A stretch of 64,000 bases of DNA from Stakelama saccharophila (GCF_032229225.1 NZ_CP135076.1:1035001-1099000), one strand, 5' to 3'. Shown: positions 1 through 9,514, counted from the stretch's first letter. Notes: generated by a model not told the origin, from the sequence alone. Numbers and translations: made by a program.

Positions 1-79
1 CAGGGCGCGGCCCCACCGGCGGGAGCGAAGCGCCGCGGCGCTCGTTGGTCGCGAAAGATGCGTGACAAGGAGAACCGCA

Positions 80-241
80 ATGTCCCGACCGACCAGTCCC
101 GGCGACGAAGCCGCTCCCGACACCCCCGGCACCGGCGAAGATATATGTCCGCGCTGCAATGGAAGCGGCAAGGAGGGTGACGAGACCTGTCCCCGCTGCG
201 AAGGCACGGGCCGGGTGGTCGAGGGGATCGGCGGCGGCTGA
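80..241 (+). CDS. Small DnaJ-type zinc-finger (CxxCxGxG) protein, 53 aa
   Basis: The protein carries two CxxCxGxG repeats, CPRCNGSG at residues 23-30 and CPRCEGTG at 37-44. These match the zinc-binding repeats of the DnaJ cysteine-rich domain, so the pair probably binds one zinc ion. There is no J domain and no other domain. The start is supported by an AAGGAG ribosome binding site at 67-72. Stand-alone proteins of this kind are common in sphingomonads and have no assigned role. The N-terminal 22 residues are rich in Pro, Gly and Asp and look disordered. Its neighbour is a convergent amidohydrolase gene 33 bp away, so context gives no hint of function. Confidence 0.8.
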   Translation: MSRPTSPGDEAAPDTPGTGEDICPRCNGSGKEGDETCPRCEGTGRVVEGIGGG

Positions 242-274
242 TCGCGCGACCCGCCGCCGCGCCATCACCGCGCC

Positions 275-1588
275 TCAGCGTTCGTACGCGTTCGGCAGGC
301 TGCCCTCGGTCGGCTGCATATAGCGCTGGCGCAGCTTGTCCTGCCGGGTTTCGAGCGGCTGCTTCACGCCGTCGATGAACACGGTCTGCGCCACACTGTC
401 CAGTTCGAGGGGGTCGCCGCTCCAGATCACGACATCGCCGTGCCGGCCGGGGCGCAGCGAGCCGATCTGGTCGGCCATGCCGATCGCCTCGGCCGCGCCC
501 GACGTGATGCTGGCAAAGGCCTGGTCCCAACGCAGCCCCGTGGCACCGGGTACTTTGGTCAGCGCGACCAGGTTGCCGGCATACTGCTTTTCATGGCGTG
601 CCTGCCGCGCGTCATTGTCGTTGATCGTGCCCAGGGCCACGGTGACGCCGGCGGCCTGCATCCGGCCGACATTGGATTGGGTGGCGGCGACCTTTTCGAA
701 TGCGGCGGGCAGATCGTTCAACGCGCTCGCGATGACGGGAACGCCAGCGGCGGCGATGCGGTCGGCAACGGTCCAGCCCTCGGACGCGCCGACCAGCACG
801 AGTTTCAGCTTCGGCAATTCGCGTTTCAGGTCGAGCAGCGCCAGGATGTCGGATGCGCGTTCGACATGGACGAGCAGCGGCACCTCGCCCTCCGCCACCG
901 GCATCAACGCCTTGGCGTCATAGGCGTTGACGAGCGCGTCCTTGCCCTGATCGGCATAGCCGTCGGGGTCGCGCGCATAATCGCGGGCCTGCAACAGGGC
1001 GTTGCGGAACATGGCAAAGGCGGCGGGGCGGCTGCCGCCGGCCTCCTGCGCGCCGTCCTCGCCATATTCCATGAACTGGAAGGCGTGGCGCTTCGTGATG
1101 GCGTCACGATCGCGGCCGAGATCGATCACGGCGCCCTGTCCGGCGAAGATCGAATCCGACGTCGCGGGCGCGACGACGGCACGGGTGATGCCGGCGGCGC
1201 GATTGATTTCGACCGGCATGGCAAGCGGGTTCACCGCGGGCGCCACATCGAGCGATGCGTGAAAGGGGCTGTCGCCGGCGGCGCTGTCGTCGGTCGATCG
1301 CACCCCGTCGACCTCGACGATGCCAAGTCGGGTGAAGCCCGCGACAATGCCTGGCGTGACCCAGCGGCCGCCTGCGTCGATCGCATCCATTCCGGCGGGC
1401 ACGGAAACGCCAGCGCCGGCCGCCACGACGCGGCCGGCGCGGACCACCACCGTGCCGTCTTCGATCGGGGCGGAGCCGTCGCCGATCACCAGCCTGGCAT
1501 GGGTGATCGCGACATCCTGGGCCGCGGCCGGCATCGCCATGGCTGCGGTCGCCGCCGCCGCGATAAGCAATAGGGAAGGGTGCTTCAT
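275..1588 (-). CDS. Secreted amidohydrolase-family protein lacking the HxH metal motif, 437 aa
   Basis: The product has a signal peptide ending near AAAQD (residue 24) and the fold features of imidazolonepropionase-like amidohydrolases: an N-terminal beta sandwich, the strand-1 segment TPGIVAGFTRLG, and the C-terminal closing segment GRHGDVVIWSGDP. Active members read PG(L/I)IDxHxH at strand 1, but here the two metal-binding histidines are replaced, and the expected histidine in the LVLVGASEG segment is also absent. It is therefore probably not a normal metal-dependent hydrolase. It overlaps the end of an intact paralogue by 4 bp (ATGA), so the two are translationally coupled and may form a heteromer or act on the same substrate in the periplasm. 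The substrate is unknown. Confidence 0.85.
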   Translation of the reverse strand: MKHPSLLLIAAAATAAMAMPAAAQDVAITHARLVIGDGSAPIEDGTVVVRAGRVVAAGAGVSVPAGMDAIDAGGRWVTPGIVAGFTRLGIVEVDGVRSTDDSAAGDSPFHASLDVAPAVNPLAMPVEINRAAGITRAVVAPATSDSIFAGQGAVIDLGRDRDAITKRHAFQFMEYGEDGAQEAGGSRPAAFAMFRNALLQARDYARDPDGYADQGKDALVNAYDAKALMPVAEGEVPLLVHVERASDILALLDLKRELPKLKLVLVGASEGWTVADRIAAAGVPVIASALNDLPAAFEKVAATQSNVGRMQAAGVTVALGTINDNDARQARHEKQYAGNLVALTKVPGATGLRWDQAFASITSGAAEAIGMADQIGSLRPGRHGDVVIWSGDPLELDSVAQTVFIDGVKQPLETRQDKLRQRYMQPTEGSLPNAYER

Positions 1589-3024
1589 TTCACGTCTCCC
1601 GCGCCGGGCTGGCCGAGTTCAAAGTCGGAGACCGGTCGGCGCGCCGGGTCGTCCATATCGTAGAGCAGCGCACCGTCGATCCACACCTTTTCCGGGCGGC
1701 TGTAAACGCTGAACGGATCGCCGTTCCACAGCACCACGTCCGCCATCTTGCCGGGCTTCAGGCTACCGGTCCGGTCGGCGATGCCCAGCGCCTTGGCCGG
1801 ATTGTAGGTCAGCCACCTCCAGGCCGCGGCGTCCGAGATGTCGATGCCGGCGCGGCGGCCCGCGGCAAGCGTCTTGGCGACTTCCTGGTTCAGCCGCTGG
1901 ATTCCGTTCTCGTCGTCGGAATGGATCATGGCGCACGCGCCGTTCTTCTCGAGCAGCGGAAGGTTCGTCTGGATCGCGTCATATGCTTCCATCTTGAAGC
2001 CGTACCAGTCGGCCCAGACGGCCGCGCAGGTATCGTTCGCCTTCAGCAGGTCGGCGATCTTGTAGGCTTCGACGGCGTGGTGGAAGGCCGTGACGTGATA
2101 GCCGAACTCCTTCGCCATATCCATCACGACCGCCATTTCGTCGGCGCGGTAGCAATGGTTGTGGACCAGGATTTCGCCGTCCAGCACGCCGCGCAGCGTG
2201 TCCATGGCGAGATCGCGATCGGGAACGTCGCCGCCTTCCTCCTCATATTTCGTCCATTTCCGGTCATAGGCCTGGGCCTTTGCCCAGGTCTGCCGGTCGA
2301 TGGCGATATTGCCCATGCGCGTCGATGGCGCCTGGTCGCGGCTGCCATAAACGCGCTTCGGATTTTCGCCGCAGGCCATTTTCAAGCCGTAGGGAGCGCC
2401 GGGAAACTTCATCGCCTGAACGGTTCGCGCAGGCACGTTCTTCAGCACGACCGATCGTCCGCCGAACAGGTTGGCGGAGCCGGGCAGGATCTGCAGCGTG
2501 GTGACGCCGCCATTGACCAGTGCGCGGCTGAATCCCGGGTCCTGCGGCCAGACGCTGTGCTCGGCCCAGACTTCGGCGGTCACCGGGCTTGTCGCTTCGT
2601 TTCCGTCGGAGAGGGCTGGGACGGAGGGCGAAGGATAGTCGCCGAGATGGCTGTGGACGTCGATGATGCCCGGTGTCAGCACCTTGCCCGTACCGTCGAT
2701 GACGGTCGCGCCCTGCGGCGCTTCGACCGACGTGCCGATATCCACGATCTCGCCATCGGCGAACAAGACGGCGCCGTTGTCGATGCGGCCGCCCTCGCCA
2801 TCGAAAATCGTGACGTTGCGAACGAGCGTCGGCGCCCCGGGATAGCGGTGATAGGTCGATGGATAGGGATCGCGATCATAGCCGCGCGATCCGGCCGGCG
2901 CCTTCGAGGACGCCGTTTCCGTCTTGCCTGTGTCCGTCGACGCACACGCCGCCACCGAACAGGCGAGCAGCACTGCGCCCGCCAGTCGCGCGATGCCGCC
3001 GCGCGACAATCGTCTCTGTATCAT
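1585..3024 (-). CDS. Amidohydrolase-family lipoprotein, 479 aa
   Basis: This is an imidazolonepropionase/prolidase-like amidohydrolase. It begins with a lipoprotein signal sequence whose lipobox is VAAC near residue 27, so it is likely anchored in the envelope. The metal-binding strand-1 motif IIDVHSHLG is intact, and later motifs HNHC, FHHA and the catalytic IHSDDE are present, as is the closing segment GKMADVVLWNGDP. It is the first gene of a two-gene operon; its stop codon overlaps the start of the HxH-less paralogue. The family acts on peptides, lactams and cyclic amides, but the substrate cannot be told from sequence. Confidence 0.88.
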   Translation of the reverse strand: MIQRRLSRGGIARLAGAVLLACSVAACASTDTGKTETASSKAPAGSRGYDRDPYPSTYHRYPGAPTLVRNVTIFDGEGGRIDNGAVLFADGEIVDIGTSVEAPQGATVIDGTGKVLTPGIIDVHSHLGDYPSPSVPALSDGNEATSPVTAEVWAEHSVWPQDPGFSRALVNGGVTTLQILPGSANLFGGRSVVLKNVPARTVQAMKFPGAPYGLKMACGENPKRVYGSRDQAPSTRMGNIAIDRQTWAKAQAYDRKWTKYEEEGGDVPDRDLAMDTLRGVLDGEILVHNHCYRADEMAVVMDMAKEFGYHVTAFHHAVEAYKIADLLKANDTCAAVWADWYGFKMEAYDAIQTNLPLLEKNGACAMIHSDDENGIQRLNQEVAKTLAAGRRAGIDISDAAAWRWLTYNPAKALGIADRTGSLKPGKMADVVLWNGDPFSVYSRPEKVWIDGALLYDMDDPARRPVSDFELGQPGAGDVK

Positions 3025-3185
3025 TCAGCCCCCTGTGCCAACGCCGCCGATGAGAATGAACCGATCCTGCGGCCGTCCGGCGGCGACGTTCCGTGAAACC
3101 GCCGCTCCTGTCAATTGCCGTCATTGCCGGCGCCGCGCGACGCTATTGTCACCCTGCGGCGCACGGGCCTAGAATCACCGCCGCC

Positions 3186-4082
3186 ATGTCGGACCCCCCG
3201 CTGCCCCTGGCCTTCGCCCGCCATCTCGATCGCGACCGGCGGCGGTCGCCGCATACGGTTCGCGCCTATCGCGCCACTGCCGAGCGGTTGCTGGCCTTTC
3301 TTCGCACGCATTGGGGCGGACCGGTATCGCGCGACGATCTCGGCCGCATCGTCGCATCCGATCTCCGTGCGTATCTCGCGCACCGGCGCGCGCGCGGACT
3401 GACGAACGCGTCGGCCGCGCGTGAACTTTCCGCAGTGCGCGCCTTTCTGCGCTTTGCCACCGGTCGCGACACGGTGCCGCGCCTTCGCGGCGCACGCGTG
3501 CAAAAGGGTGTTCCGCGGCCCATCGCGCCGGATGAAGTGGTGGCGCTTGCCGAGGAGGTATCCGAAGAAGCGCGCGAACCCTGGATCGCGGCACGGGACT
3601 GGGCGGTCCTGATGCTGCTCTATGGCGCCGGGCTGCGTATCGGCGAGGCCCTGGGCCTGACGGGCGCCATTCTGCCGCTAGGCGAGACGCTTTCCGTTAC
3701 GGGCAAGCGAGACAAGACGCGGATCGTGCCCTTGCTGCCGCAGGTGCGCGACGCCGTGGAGACCTATGTGCGGTTGAGCCCTTACGGCGCCGCGCGTGAG
3801 GCGGCACTTTTCCGCGGCGCGAAGGGCGGGCCGCTGTCGCCTGCGATCATCCGCCGATCGGTTCGCGCGGCGCGCGGCCGCCTCGGCTTGTCGGACCGGA
3901 CGACGCCGCACGCCTTGCGCCACAGCTTCGCGACCCACCTTCTGGGGCGCGGCGCCGACCTGCGGGCGCTGCAGGAACTGCTGGGCCATGCCAGCCTCAG
4001 TTCCACGCAGGTCTATACCGCGGTCGACGCGGCGCATCTTCTGGATGTCTATCGCAACGCCCATCCGCGCGGGCAGGGCTGA
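3186..4082 (+). CDS. xerC: Tyrosine recombinase XerC, 298 aa
   Basis: XerC, with XerD, resolves chromosome dimers at dif during cell division. All catalytic residues of the family are visible: Arg151 in GAGLRIGEAL, Lys174 in TGKRDKTR, His242 and Arg245 in HALRHSFATHL, His268 in LLGHASLSSTQ and the nucleophile Tyr277. The N-terminal SAM-like core-binding domain covers about residues 8-92. The length is the usual one for Xer proteins. The open frame extends upstream to 3093, but the ATG at 3186 gives the typical XerC N-terminus and was chosen. It is divergent from the amidohydrolase operon. The lack of adjacent mobile genes favours the chromosomal housekeeping role over a phage integrase. Confidence 0.9.
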   Translation: MSDPPLPLAFARHLDRDRRRSPHTVRAYRATAERLLAFLRTHWGGPVSRDDLGRIVASDLRAYLAHRRARGLTNASAARELSAVRAFLRFATGRDTVPRLRGARVQKGVPRPIAPDEVVALAEEVSEEAREPWIAARDWAVLMLLYGAGLRIGEALGLTGAILPLGETLSVTGKRDKTRIVPLLPQVRDAVETYVRLSPYGAAREAALFRGAKGGPLSPAIIRRSVRAARGRLGLSDRTTPHALRHSFATHLLGRGADLRALQELLGHASLSSTQVYTAVDAAHLLDVYRNAHPRGQG

Positions 4083-4106
4083 TCGGCCGCTGCCCGGCGG
4101 TCCGAA

Positions 4107-4715
4107 TCAGCCGGGATAGGGTTTTTCCTTCAGCAGCTTTGCCAGATGTGCGGCATTGCCGGCCACCATGCCGGCGGTTTTGCGGGTCTTGTCCGGCACC
4201 TGGTCGAGATCCTTGAAGTCGACCGAACCCATCGCTTCGCCTACCCAGTAGCAGGCGGCGACGGCGGGAATGGTGTAGCCGCTGTCGTTCAGCGACTGGA
4301 ACAATTGGGCCGAGGAACAGTGCGCGCCATCCTCGTTACCGACGATCGCCGCGACGGCGACCTTGGAATAGCTCGGCATCCGGCCCTGGTCGTCGGTTTC
4401 CCCGGTAAAGGCGTCCATACGCTCCAGCACGCGCTTGGCGACGCTGGAAATCTGCCCCATCCAAATCGGGCCGCCGAAGATCAGGATATCTGCGCCGAGA
4501 ATCCGTTCGCGCAATTGCGGCCATGCGTCCCCGGCGCCTTCGTCCGAGGTCACCCCCGGTTTGACGTTGTGGGCTGCGCAGCGAATGGTTTCGACCAACT
4601 CGACGTCGTATTGCGCGAAGGCGATTTCCAACACCCCGATCATCCTGTCGGTCGACGAGGCTTCCGACGGATCGTCCTTGAGCGTGCAATTGAGCGCGAT
4701 AGCAGTAAGCGGCAT
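4107..4715 (-). CDS. Flavodoxin-family / NADPH-dependent FMN reductase-like protein, 202 aa
   Basis: The protein shows a flavodoxin-like fold: an N-terminal strand MPLTAIALNCTLK with a phosphate-binding loop, the segment ADILIFGGPIWMGQISSVAKR characteristic of FMN-binding NAD(P)H:quinone/FMN reductases, and a later AAIVGNEDGAH strand. It probably binds FMN and reduces quinones or flavins in the cytoplasm. The start at 4715 was preferred over an upstream in-frame ATG at 4859 because a GGAGAG ribosome binding site precedes it and the upstream extension is basic, low-complexity sequence. It lies convergent to xerC. Its precise substrate is unknown. Confidence 0.82.
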   Translation of the reverse strand: MPLTAIALNCTLKDDPSEASSTDRMIGVLEIAFAQYDVELVETIRCAAHNVKPGVTSDEGAGDAWPQLRERILGADILIFGGPIWMGQISSVAKRVLERMDAFTGETDDQGRMPSYSKVAVAAIVGNEDGAHCSSAQLFQSLNDSGYTIPAVAACYWVGEAMGSVDFKDLDQVPDKTRKTAGMVAGNAAHLAKLLKEKPYPG

Positions 4716-4947
4716 CGGATCTCTCCTTCGATTGCCACCGGTCAACGCGCCGATCCTGCTTCCTTTCCCGCGCACCGGAACGGGCGGCTTGCGCGCGGCG
4801 CCATTCCGGGCTGCTCCGACGAGCAGGCGCGCGCGCCTGGCCGACAGCCGCACACCCACCCCTTCCGCTCAGAGTATGCCGGAGCCTGTCCCGACGAGCA
4901 TTTCCGGCCGGGTGAATAGGCTCGACATAAGCGGAGCTTGGTCGAAC

Positions 4948-4977
4948 GGGCCGCGACGGCCAACGCCGCCGCGGCCC
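4948..4977 (-). terminator. Hairpin downstream of glnA, possible terminator
   Basis: A perfect 8-bp inverted repeat, GGGCCGCG at 4948-4955 and CGCGGCCC at 4970-4977, lies 11 bp past the glnA stop codon. No run of T follows on the minus strand, so it may be a rho-assisted end or an mRNA-stabilising structure rather than a classical terminator. Confidence 0.35.
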
Positions 4978-4988
4978 GGCAAGGTGCC

Positions 4989-6401
4989 TCAGGCCGAATA
5001 GTACATGTCGTATTCCACCGGACTCGGCGTCGTTTCGAAGCGGATCACCTCGGCCCATTTCAGCTCGGCATAGGCCTCGACCTGGTCCTTGGTGAACACG
5101 TCGCCCTTCAGCAGGAACTCGTTGTCTTCCTGCAGCGCCACCAGCGCTTCGCGAAGCGAACCGCACACGGTCGGCACGTTGACGAGTTCGGCCGGCGGCA
5201 GGTCGTACAGATTCTTGTCCATTGCCTCGCCGGGGTGGAGCTTGTTCTGGATACCGTCGAGACCCGCCATCAGAAGCGCGGCGTAGGCGAGATAGGGATT
5301 GGCCATCGCGTCGGGGAAGCGGAATTCCACGCGCTTCGACTTCGATCCCGCACCGTAGGGGATGCGGCACGAGGCGGAGCGGTTGCGGCTGGAATAGGCC
5401 AGCAGCACCGGTGCCTCGAAGCCGGGGACCAGCCGCTTGTAGCTGTTGGTCGTCGGATTGGTGAAGGCGTTGAGCGCGCGTGCATGCTTGATGACGCCGC
5501 CGATGAAATGGAGGCACGTCTCCGACAGGCCGGCATAGCCGTTGCCCGCGAACAGCGGCTCCTTGCCCTCCCAGATCGAAAAGTGGGTGTGCATGCCCGA
5601 TCCGTTGTCGCTCATGATCGGCTTCGGCATGAACGTCGCCGTCTTGCCATATGCGTGCGCGACCTGATGCACGACATATTTGTAGATCTGCATGCGGTCG
5701 GCGGTCTGGGTCAGCGTGCCGAAGGTCAGGCCCAGCTCGTGCTGCGCGGCCGCCACCTCATGGTGATGCTTGTCGCAGGGCAGGCCCATTTCCATCATGG
5801 TCGAGACCATCTCGCCGCGGATGTCGACGGCGCTGTCGACCGGCGCCACGGGGAAATAGCCGCCCTTGGCGCGCGGGCGATGGGCCATGTTGCCCATCTC
5901 GTATTCCTTGCCGCTGTTGGTCGGCAATTCCACGTCGTCGATCTGATAATAGCTGGTGTTGTAGCTCGTCTCGAACCGGACATCGTCGAACATGAAGAAT
6001 TCGGCCTCGGGGCCGACATAGACGGTATCGCCGATTCCGGTATTCTTCAGATACGCCTCCGCGCGTTTCGCGGTCGAGCGCGGGTCGCGGGCGTAGAGTT
6101 CGCCGGTCGACGGTTCCACCACGTCGCAGAACAGGATCAGCATCGGCGTGGCCGAGAACGGATCCATATAGACGGAATCGAGATCCGGCTTCAGCACCAT
6201 GTCGGACTCGTTGATCGCCTTCCAGCCCTCGATCGAGGACCCGTCGAACATCAGCCCGTCGGCCAGTTCGTCCTCGCCGAGCGCGCTCGCCACCATCGAC
6301 AGGTGCTGCCACTTGCCCTTGGGGTCGGTGAAACGCAGGTCGACCCATTCGACCTCGTTTTCCTCGATCATCTTCAAAATGCTGCCGGCGTCATTGGCCA
6401 T
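4989..6401 (-). CDS. glnA: Type I glutamine synthetase, 470 aa
   Basis: GlnA makes glutamine from glutamate, ammonia and ATP and is the entry point of the ammonium-assimilation pathway. The sequence has the GS-I beta-grasp N-terminus ([19 protein letters not shown]), the FDGSSIEGW signature, the ATP-binding [14 protein letters not shown] segment and the adenylylation loop NLYDLPP with Tyr399, equivalent to the tyrosine modified by GlnE. The length is typical. The start at 6401 follows an AGGCACTAT-type leader and matches family N-termini; an upstream in-frame ATG at 6449 would add an unlikely basic extension. It lies 95 bp downstream of glnB in the same orientation and is probably co-transcribed from the sigma-54 promoter at 6875-6890. 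Confidence 0.97.
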   Translation of the reverse strand: MANDAGSILKMIEENEVEWVDLRFTDPKGKWQHLSMVASALGEDELADGLMFDGSSIEGWKAINESDMVLKPDLDSVYMDPFSATPMLILFCDVVEPSTGELYARDPRSTAKRAEAYLKNTGIGDTVYVGPEAEFFMFDDVRFETSYNTSYYQIDDVELPTNSGKEYEMGNMAHRPRAKGGYFPVAPVDSAVDIRGEMVSTMMEMGLPCDKHHHEVAAAQHELGLTFGTLTQTADRMQIYKYVVHQVAHAYGKTATFMPKPIMSDNGSGMHTHFSIWEGKEPLFAGNGYAGLSETCLHFIGGVIKHARALNAFTNPTTNSYKRLVPGFEAPVLLAYSSRNRSASCRIPYGAGSKSKRVEFRFPDAMANPYLAYAALLMAGLDGIQNKLHPGEAMDKNLYDLPPAELVNVPTVCGSLREALVALQEDNEFLLKGDVFTKDQVEAYAELKWAEVIRFETTPSPVEYDMYYSA

Positions 6402-6496
6402 GGGGATAGTGCCTTTCCTCTTGGAACGTAGGGTCCGCGAATCGCGCAATCATATTGCAGGGACTGCGAACCATTATTTGCGACTTGTGCGCTGCG

Positions 6497-6961
<465 letters not shown>

Positions 6962-7022
6962 CCGAACCGGATGCCCAGAAAATAGGCAGCATCCGATACC
7001 GGCTGCATGCGTTGTCGCAATC

Positions 7023-7721
7023 ATGAACCGACCGAGGCACTGGATCGATCCACCCGACCTGAAAGCGGCCACGATTGCGCAGCGCGAGATTGCTCGGGCC
7101 GCGGAACATCGCGACCGTTTCGGGCCCGTCTCGGTGGTGGCGGGCGTCGACACATCGATGAAATGGCGTGATACGCGCGGCCCCATTCACGCGGCGGTCG
7201 CACCGCTGCCCTGGCCGCTTGCCGATCCGTTCGCAGCACATACTATCAGCGTCGTTCCGCCGATTCCCTATGTGCCCGGATATCTGGGGTTCCGCGAATG
7301 TCCCGCGCTGCTGCAAGTGCTGGATGGTATCGCGCGCCGGCCCGATCTGGTCCTGGTGGACGGGCACGGGATCGCGCATCCCCGCCGCTGCGGGATCGCC
7401 ACGCATCTGGGCGTGGTGGCCGATGTCCCCTCGATCGGCTGCGCCAAAACCATCCTTTGCGGAAAAGTCGAGGGCGAACTGGGACCGGATCCGGGCGACC
7501 GCGCGCCGCTCGTCGACCGCGGCGAGGTGGTGGCCATGGCGCTGCGTACCCGACCGCGCGCCAACCCGATCTTTGTCAGCACCGGCCACCGCATCTCGCT
7601 GGAAACCGCTGTCGAATGGGTGCTGAAGCTCACCGACGGCCGCCGCCTGCCGCTGCCGACCCGGCTGGCGCACGAAGCGGCGAACGCGGCGCGGCGGGCC
7701 TATTCCGACGGGGCGTCGTAG
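7023..7721 (+). CDS. nfi: Endonuclease V, 232 aa
   Basis: Endonuclease V nicks DNA one nucleotide 3' of deoxyinosine and starts repair of deaminated adenine. The sequence contains the family motifs VAGVDTSMK (first catalytic Asp), PYVPGYLGFRECPALL (Glu) and LVDGHGIAHPRRCGIATHLG (second Asp), followed by GCAKT. The length is normal. An earlier in-frame ATG exists at 6750, but it would run through the glnB region; the ATG at 7023 gives the standard N-terminus. Its last 22 bp overlap the end of the convergent map gene. Confidence 0.93.
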   Translation: MNRPRHWIDPPDLKAATIAQREIARAAEHRDRFGPVSVVAGVDTSMKWRDTRGPIHAAVAPLPWPLADPFAAHTISVVPPIPYVPGYLGFRECPALLQVLDGIARRPDLVLVDGHGIAHPRRCGIATHLGVVADVPSIGCAKTILCGKVEGELGPDPGDRAPLVDRGEVVAMALRTRPRANPIFVSTGHRISLETAVEWVLKLTDGRRLPLPTRLAHEAANAARRAYSDGAS

Positions 7722-8539
7722 GGCGGGCGGTGCAGCCCACCGGGGCTGACGGTGAAGATTTCGCAGCCATCCTCGGTGATGCCGATCGAATGTTCGAACT
7801 GCGCCGACAGCGAGCGGTCGCGCGTGACCGCCGTCCAGCCGTCGTCGAGCAGCTTCACGTCGGGGCGGCCGATATTGATCATCGGCTCGATGGTGAAGAT
7901 CATGCCGGGCTTCAGTTCCGGGCCGGTGCCGGGGCGGCCGACATGAACGACCTCGGGCGCGTCGTGGAACAGCTTGCCGACGCCGTGGCCGCAAAAATCG
8001 CGCACCACGCCGTAGCGGTGCTTTTCCGCATATTCCTGGATCGCGTGGCTGATGTCGCCCAGATAATTGCCGGGCCTGGCCTGTTCGATGCCGAGCATCA
8101 TGCATTCATAGGTCACGTCGACCAGGCGGCGCGCCTTCAGCGGCACGTTTCCGGCCAGGTACATGCGGCTCGAATCGCCATGCCAGCCGTCGAGGATGGG
8201 CGTCACGTCGATATTGATGATGTCGCCGTCTTTGATCTGCCGATCGGACGGGATGCCGTGGCAGACGACATGATTGATCGAGATGCAGCTCGAATGCGTA
8301 TAGCCGCGATAGCCGAGCGTCGCCGGCACGGCGCCGGCATCGACGATCATCTTGTGGATGAAGTCGTCCAGCTCCCGCGTCGTCACGCCCGGCACGACAT
8401 GCGGCGCCACTGCGTCGAGAATCTCCGCCACCAGGCGTCCGGCGCGGCGCATCCCCTCGAACTGTTCGAAGGGATAGAGCTTGATGGCGCCCGTGCGGGC
8501 GAGCGGAAAATCGGTATCGGCTGCTATATATTCGGTCAT
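7700..8539 (-). CDS. map: Type I methionine aminopeptidase, 279 aa
   Basis: Map removes the initiator methionine from nascent proteins. The pita-bread fold and all five metal ligands are recognisable: Asp in NIDVTPILDGWHGDSSRM (two aspartates), His in CGHGVG, Glu in FTIEPM and Glu in QFEHSIGI. The THSSCISINHVVCHG substrate segment is also present. The start at 8539 was chosen over 8581 because family proteins begin shortly before the first helix and the longer form adds only divergent sequence. It is convergent with endonuclease V (22-bp overlap) and divergent from the CinA-like gene, from which it is separated by about 50 bp. Confidence 0.95.
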   Translation of the reverse strand: MTEYIAADTDFPLARTGAIKLYPFEQFEGMRRAGRLVAEILDAVAPHVVPGVTTRELDDFIHKMIVDAGAVPATLGYRGYTHSSCISINHVVCHGIPSDRQIKDGDIINIDVTPILDGWHGDSSRMYLAGNVPLKARRLVDVTYECMMLGIEQARPGNYLGDISHAIQEYAEKHRYGVVRDFCGHGVGKLFHDAPEVVHVGRPGTGPELKPGMIFTIEPMINIGRPDVKLLDDGWTAVTRDRSLSAQFEHSIGITEDGCEIFTVSPGGLHRPPYDAPSE

Positions 8540-8592
8540 GGTGGGCGATATAGCGACCCTTTGCGCGCTTTGCGAGAGCACCGCGCCGGGCT

Positions 8593-9360
8593 ATGGCGGC
8601 AACCATGGCGGAACGTATCTGGACGGCGGCACTCGCAGTCATCGGCGACGAAATCCTGTCCGGCCGCACGCAGGACAGGAACGTCGCGCAAATCGCGGTC
8701 TGGCTGAACGCGCAGGGTATTCGGCTGGCGGAGGTGCGGGTGATAGCGGACCGCGAGGACGCCATTGTAGAGGCGGTGAACGCACTGCGCGGGCGCAACG
8801 ACTATCTGTTCACCACTGGCGGTATCGGACCGACCCATGACGACATCACCGTCGACGCCATCGCCCGCGCCGTGGGGGTGGATGTGGTGGTTCACCCGGA
8901 AGCACGCGCGGTACTGGAACGGCATTATGCCGATCGGGGCGGCCTGACCGATGCCCGGTTGCGCATGGCGCGCGTGCCGGAGGGGGCCAGGCTGATCCCC
9001 AACCGCATGTCGGGCGCGCCGGGCATCCGTTATGGCAACATCTTCATTCTGGCCGGCGTGCCGCACATCGCCGCGGGCATGCTGGATGCGCTTACCGGCA
9101 CGCTGGAAGGTGGTGCGCCGCTGGTATCGCGCACTATCGGCTGCTGGGTCGCGGAAAGCGAGGTGGCGGATCTGCTGCGTTCGGCGGAAAAGGGGCATCC
9201 CGGCGTCGCGATCGGCAGCTACCCATTTTTCCGCGAGGGCAGGGTCGGCGCCAATTTCGTCGTGCGGGCCACCCGGCAGGCACTGGTCGACCGCTGCACC
9301 GCCGATCTCACCGCAGCGTTGGAGCACGCCGGCAGGCAGGTCGTGGACGGGGGGATTTGA
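8593..9360 (+). CDS. CinA N-terminal-like molybdopterin-binding domain protein, 255 aa
   Basis: The protein consists of the COG1058 (CinA N-terminal, MoaB/MogA-like) domain: the start IGDEILSGRTQDRN, the central FTTGGIGPTHDDITVDA and the AGVPHIAAGM segment are diagnostic. The C-terminal deamidase domain of full CinA is absent, so it is the short form common in alphaproteobacteria, some of which have ADP-ribose or nicotinamide-nucleotide pyrophosphatase activity. An alternative ATG at 8605 would shorten it by four residues. It stands alone, directly before tRNA-Gly, which is encoded on the other strand. Confidence 0.85.
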   Translation: MAATMAERIWTAALAVIGDEILSGRTQDRNVAQIAVWLNAQGIRLAEVRVIADREDAIVEAVNALRGRNDYLFTTGGIGPTHDDITVDAIARAVGVDVVVHPEARAVLERHYADRGGLTDARLRMARVPEGARLIPNRMSGAPGIRYGNIFILAGVPHIAAGMLDALTGTLEGGAPLVSRTIGCWVAESEVADLLRSAEKGHPGVAIGSYPFFREGRVGANFVVRATRQALVDRCTADLTAALEHAGRQVVDGGI

Positions 9361-9368
9361 CAAAATAC

Positions 9369-9442
9369 TGGAGCGGGCGAGGGGAATCGAACCCCCGTCT
9401 TAAGCTTGGGAAGCTTCTGCTCTACCATTGAGCTACGCCCGC
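9369..9442 (-). tRNA. tRNA-Gly (anticodon CCC)
   Basis: The minus strand folds as a complete cloverleaf: acceptor GCGGGCG/CGCCCGC, D arm GCTC/GAGC, anticodon loop TTCCCAA (anticodon CCC) and T arm with loop TTCGATT. The first pair of the anticodon stem is a G-A mismatch. The CCA end is encoded (TGG at 9369-9371 on the plus strand). Confidence 0.95.
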
Positions 9443-9451
9443 GAAGCCCCG

Positions 9452-9480
9452 GAAATGCTGGCGTTGCACGGCTTTGTCAA
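9452..9480 (-). promoter_or_regulatory. Sigma-70-type promoter for tRNA-Gly
   Basis: On the minus strand a perfect TTGACA (-35, 9475-9480) is followed after 17 bp by CATTTC (-10, 9452-9457). The start of transcription would fall a few bases before the tRNA 5' end. The -35 and spacing are convincing, while the -10 is weak. Confidence 0.45.
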
Positions 9481-9482
9481 GC

Positions 9483-9514
9483 GGCATTCCGACTTCTTGC
9501 CCGGTCGGAATGCC
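9483..9514. repeat. Perfect 11-bp hairpin between the helicase and tRNA-Gly
   Basis: GGCATTCCGAC at 9483-9493 and GTCGGAATGCC at 9504-9514 form a perfect stem with a 10-nt loop. It lies downstream of the helicase gene and upstream of tRNA-Gly on the minus strand. No T run follows, so it is a weak terminator candidate or a repeat. A second hairpin, TTCCGC-CTTC-GCGGAA, lies at 9551-9566. Confidence 0.5.

Noticed and set aside
3093..4082. XerC considered as a phage or island integrase
   Set aside because: No other mobile genes, attachment repeats or tRNA are next to it, and the sequence has the normal XerC length and motifs.
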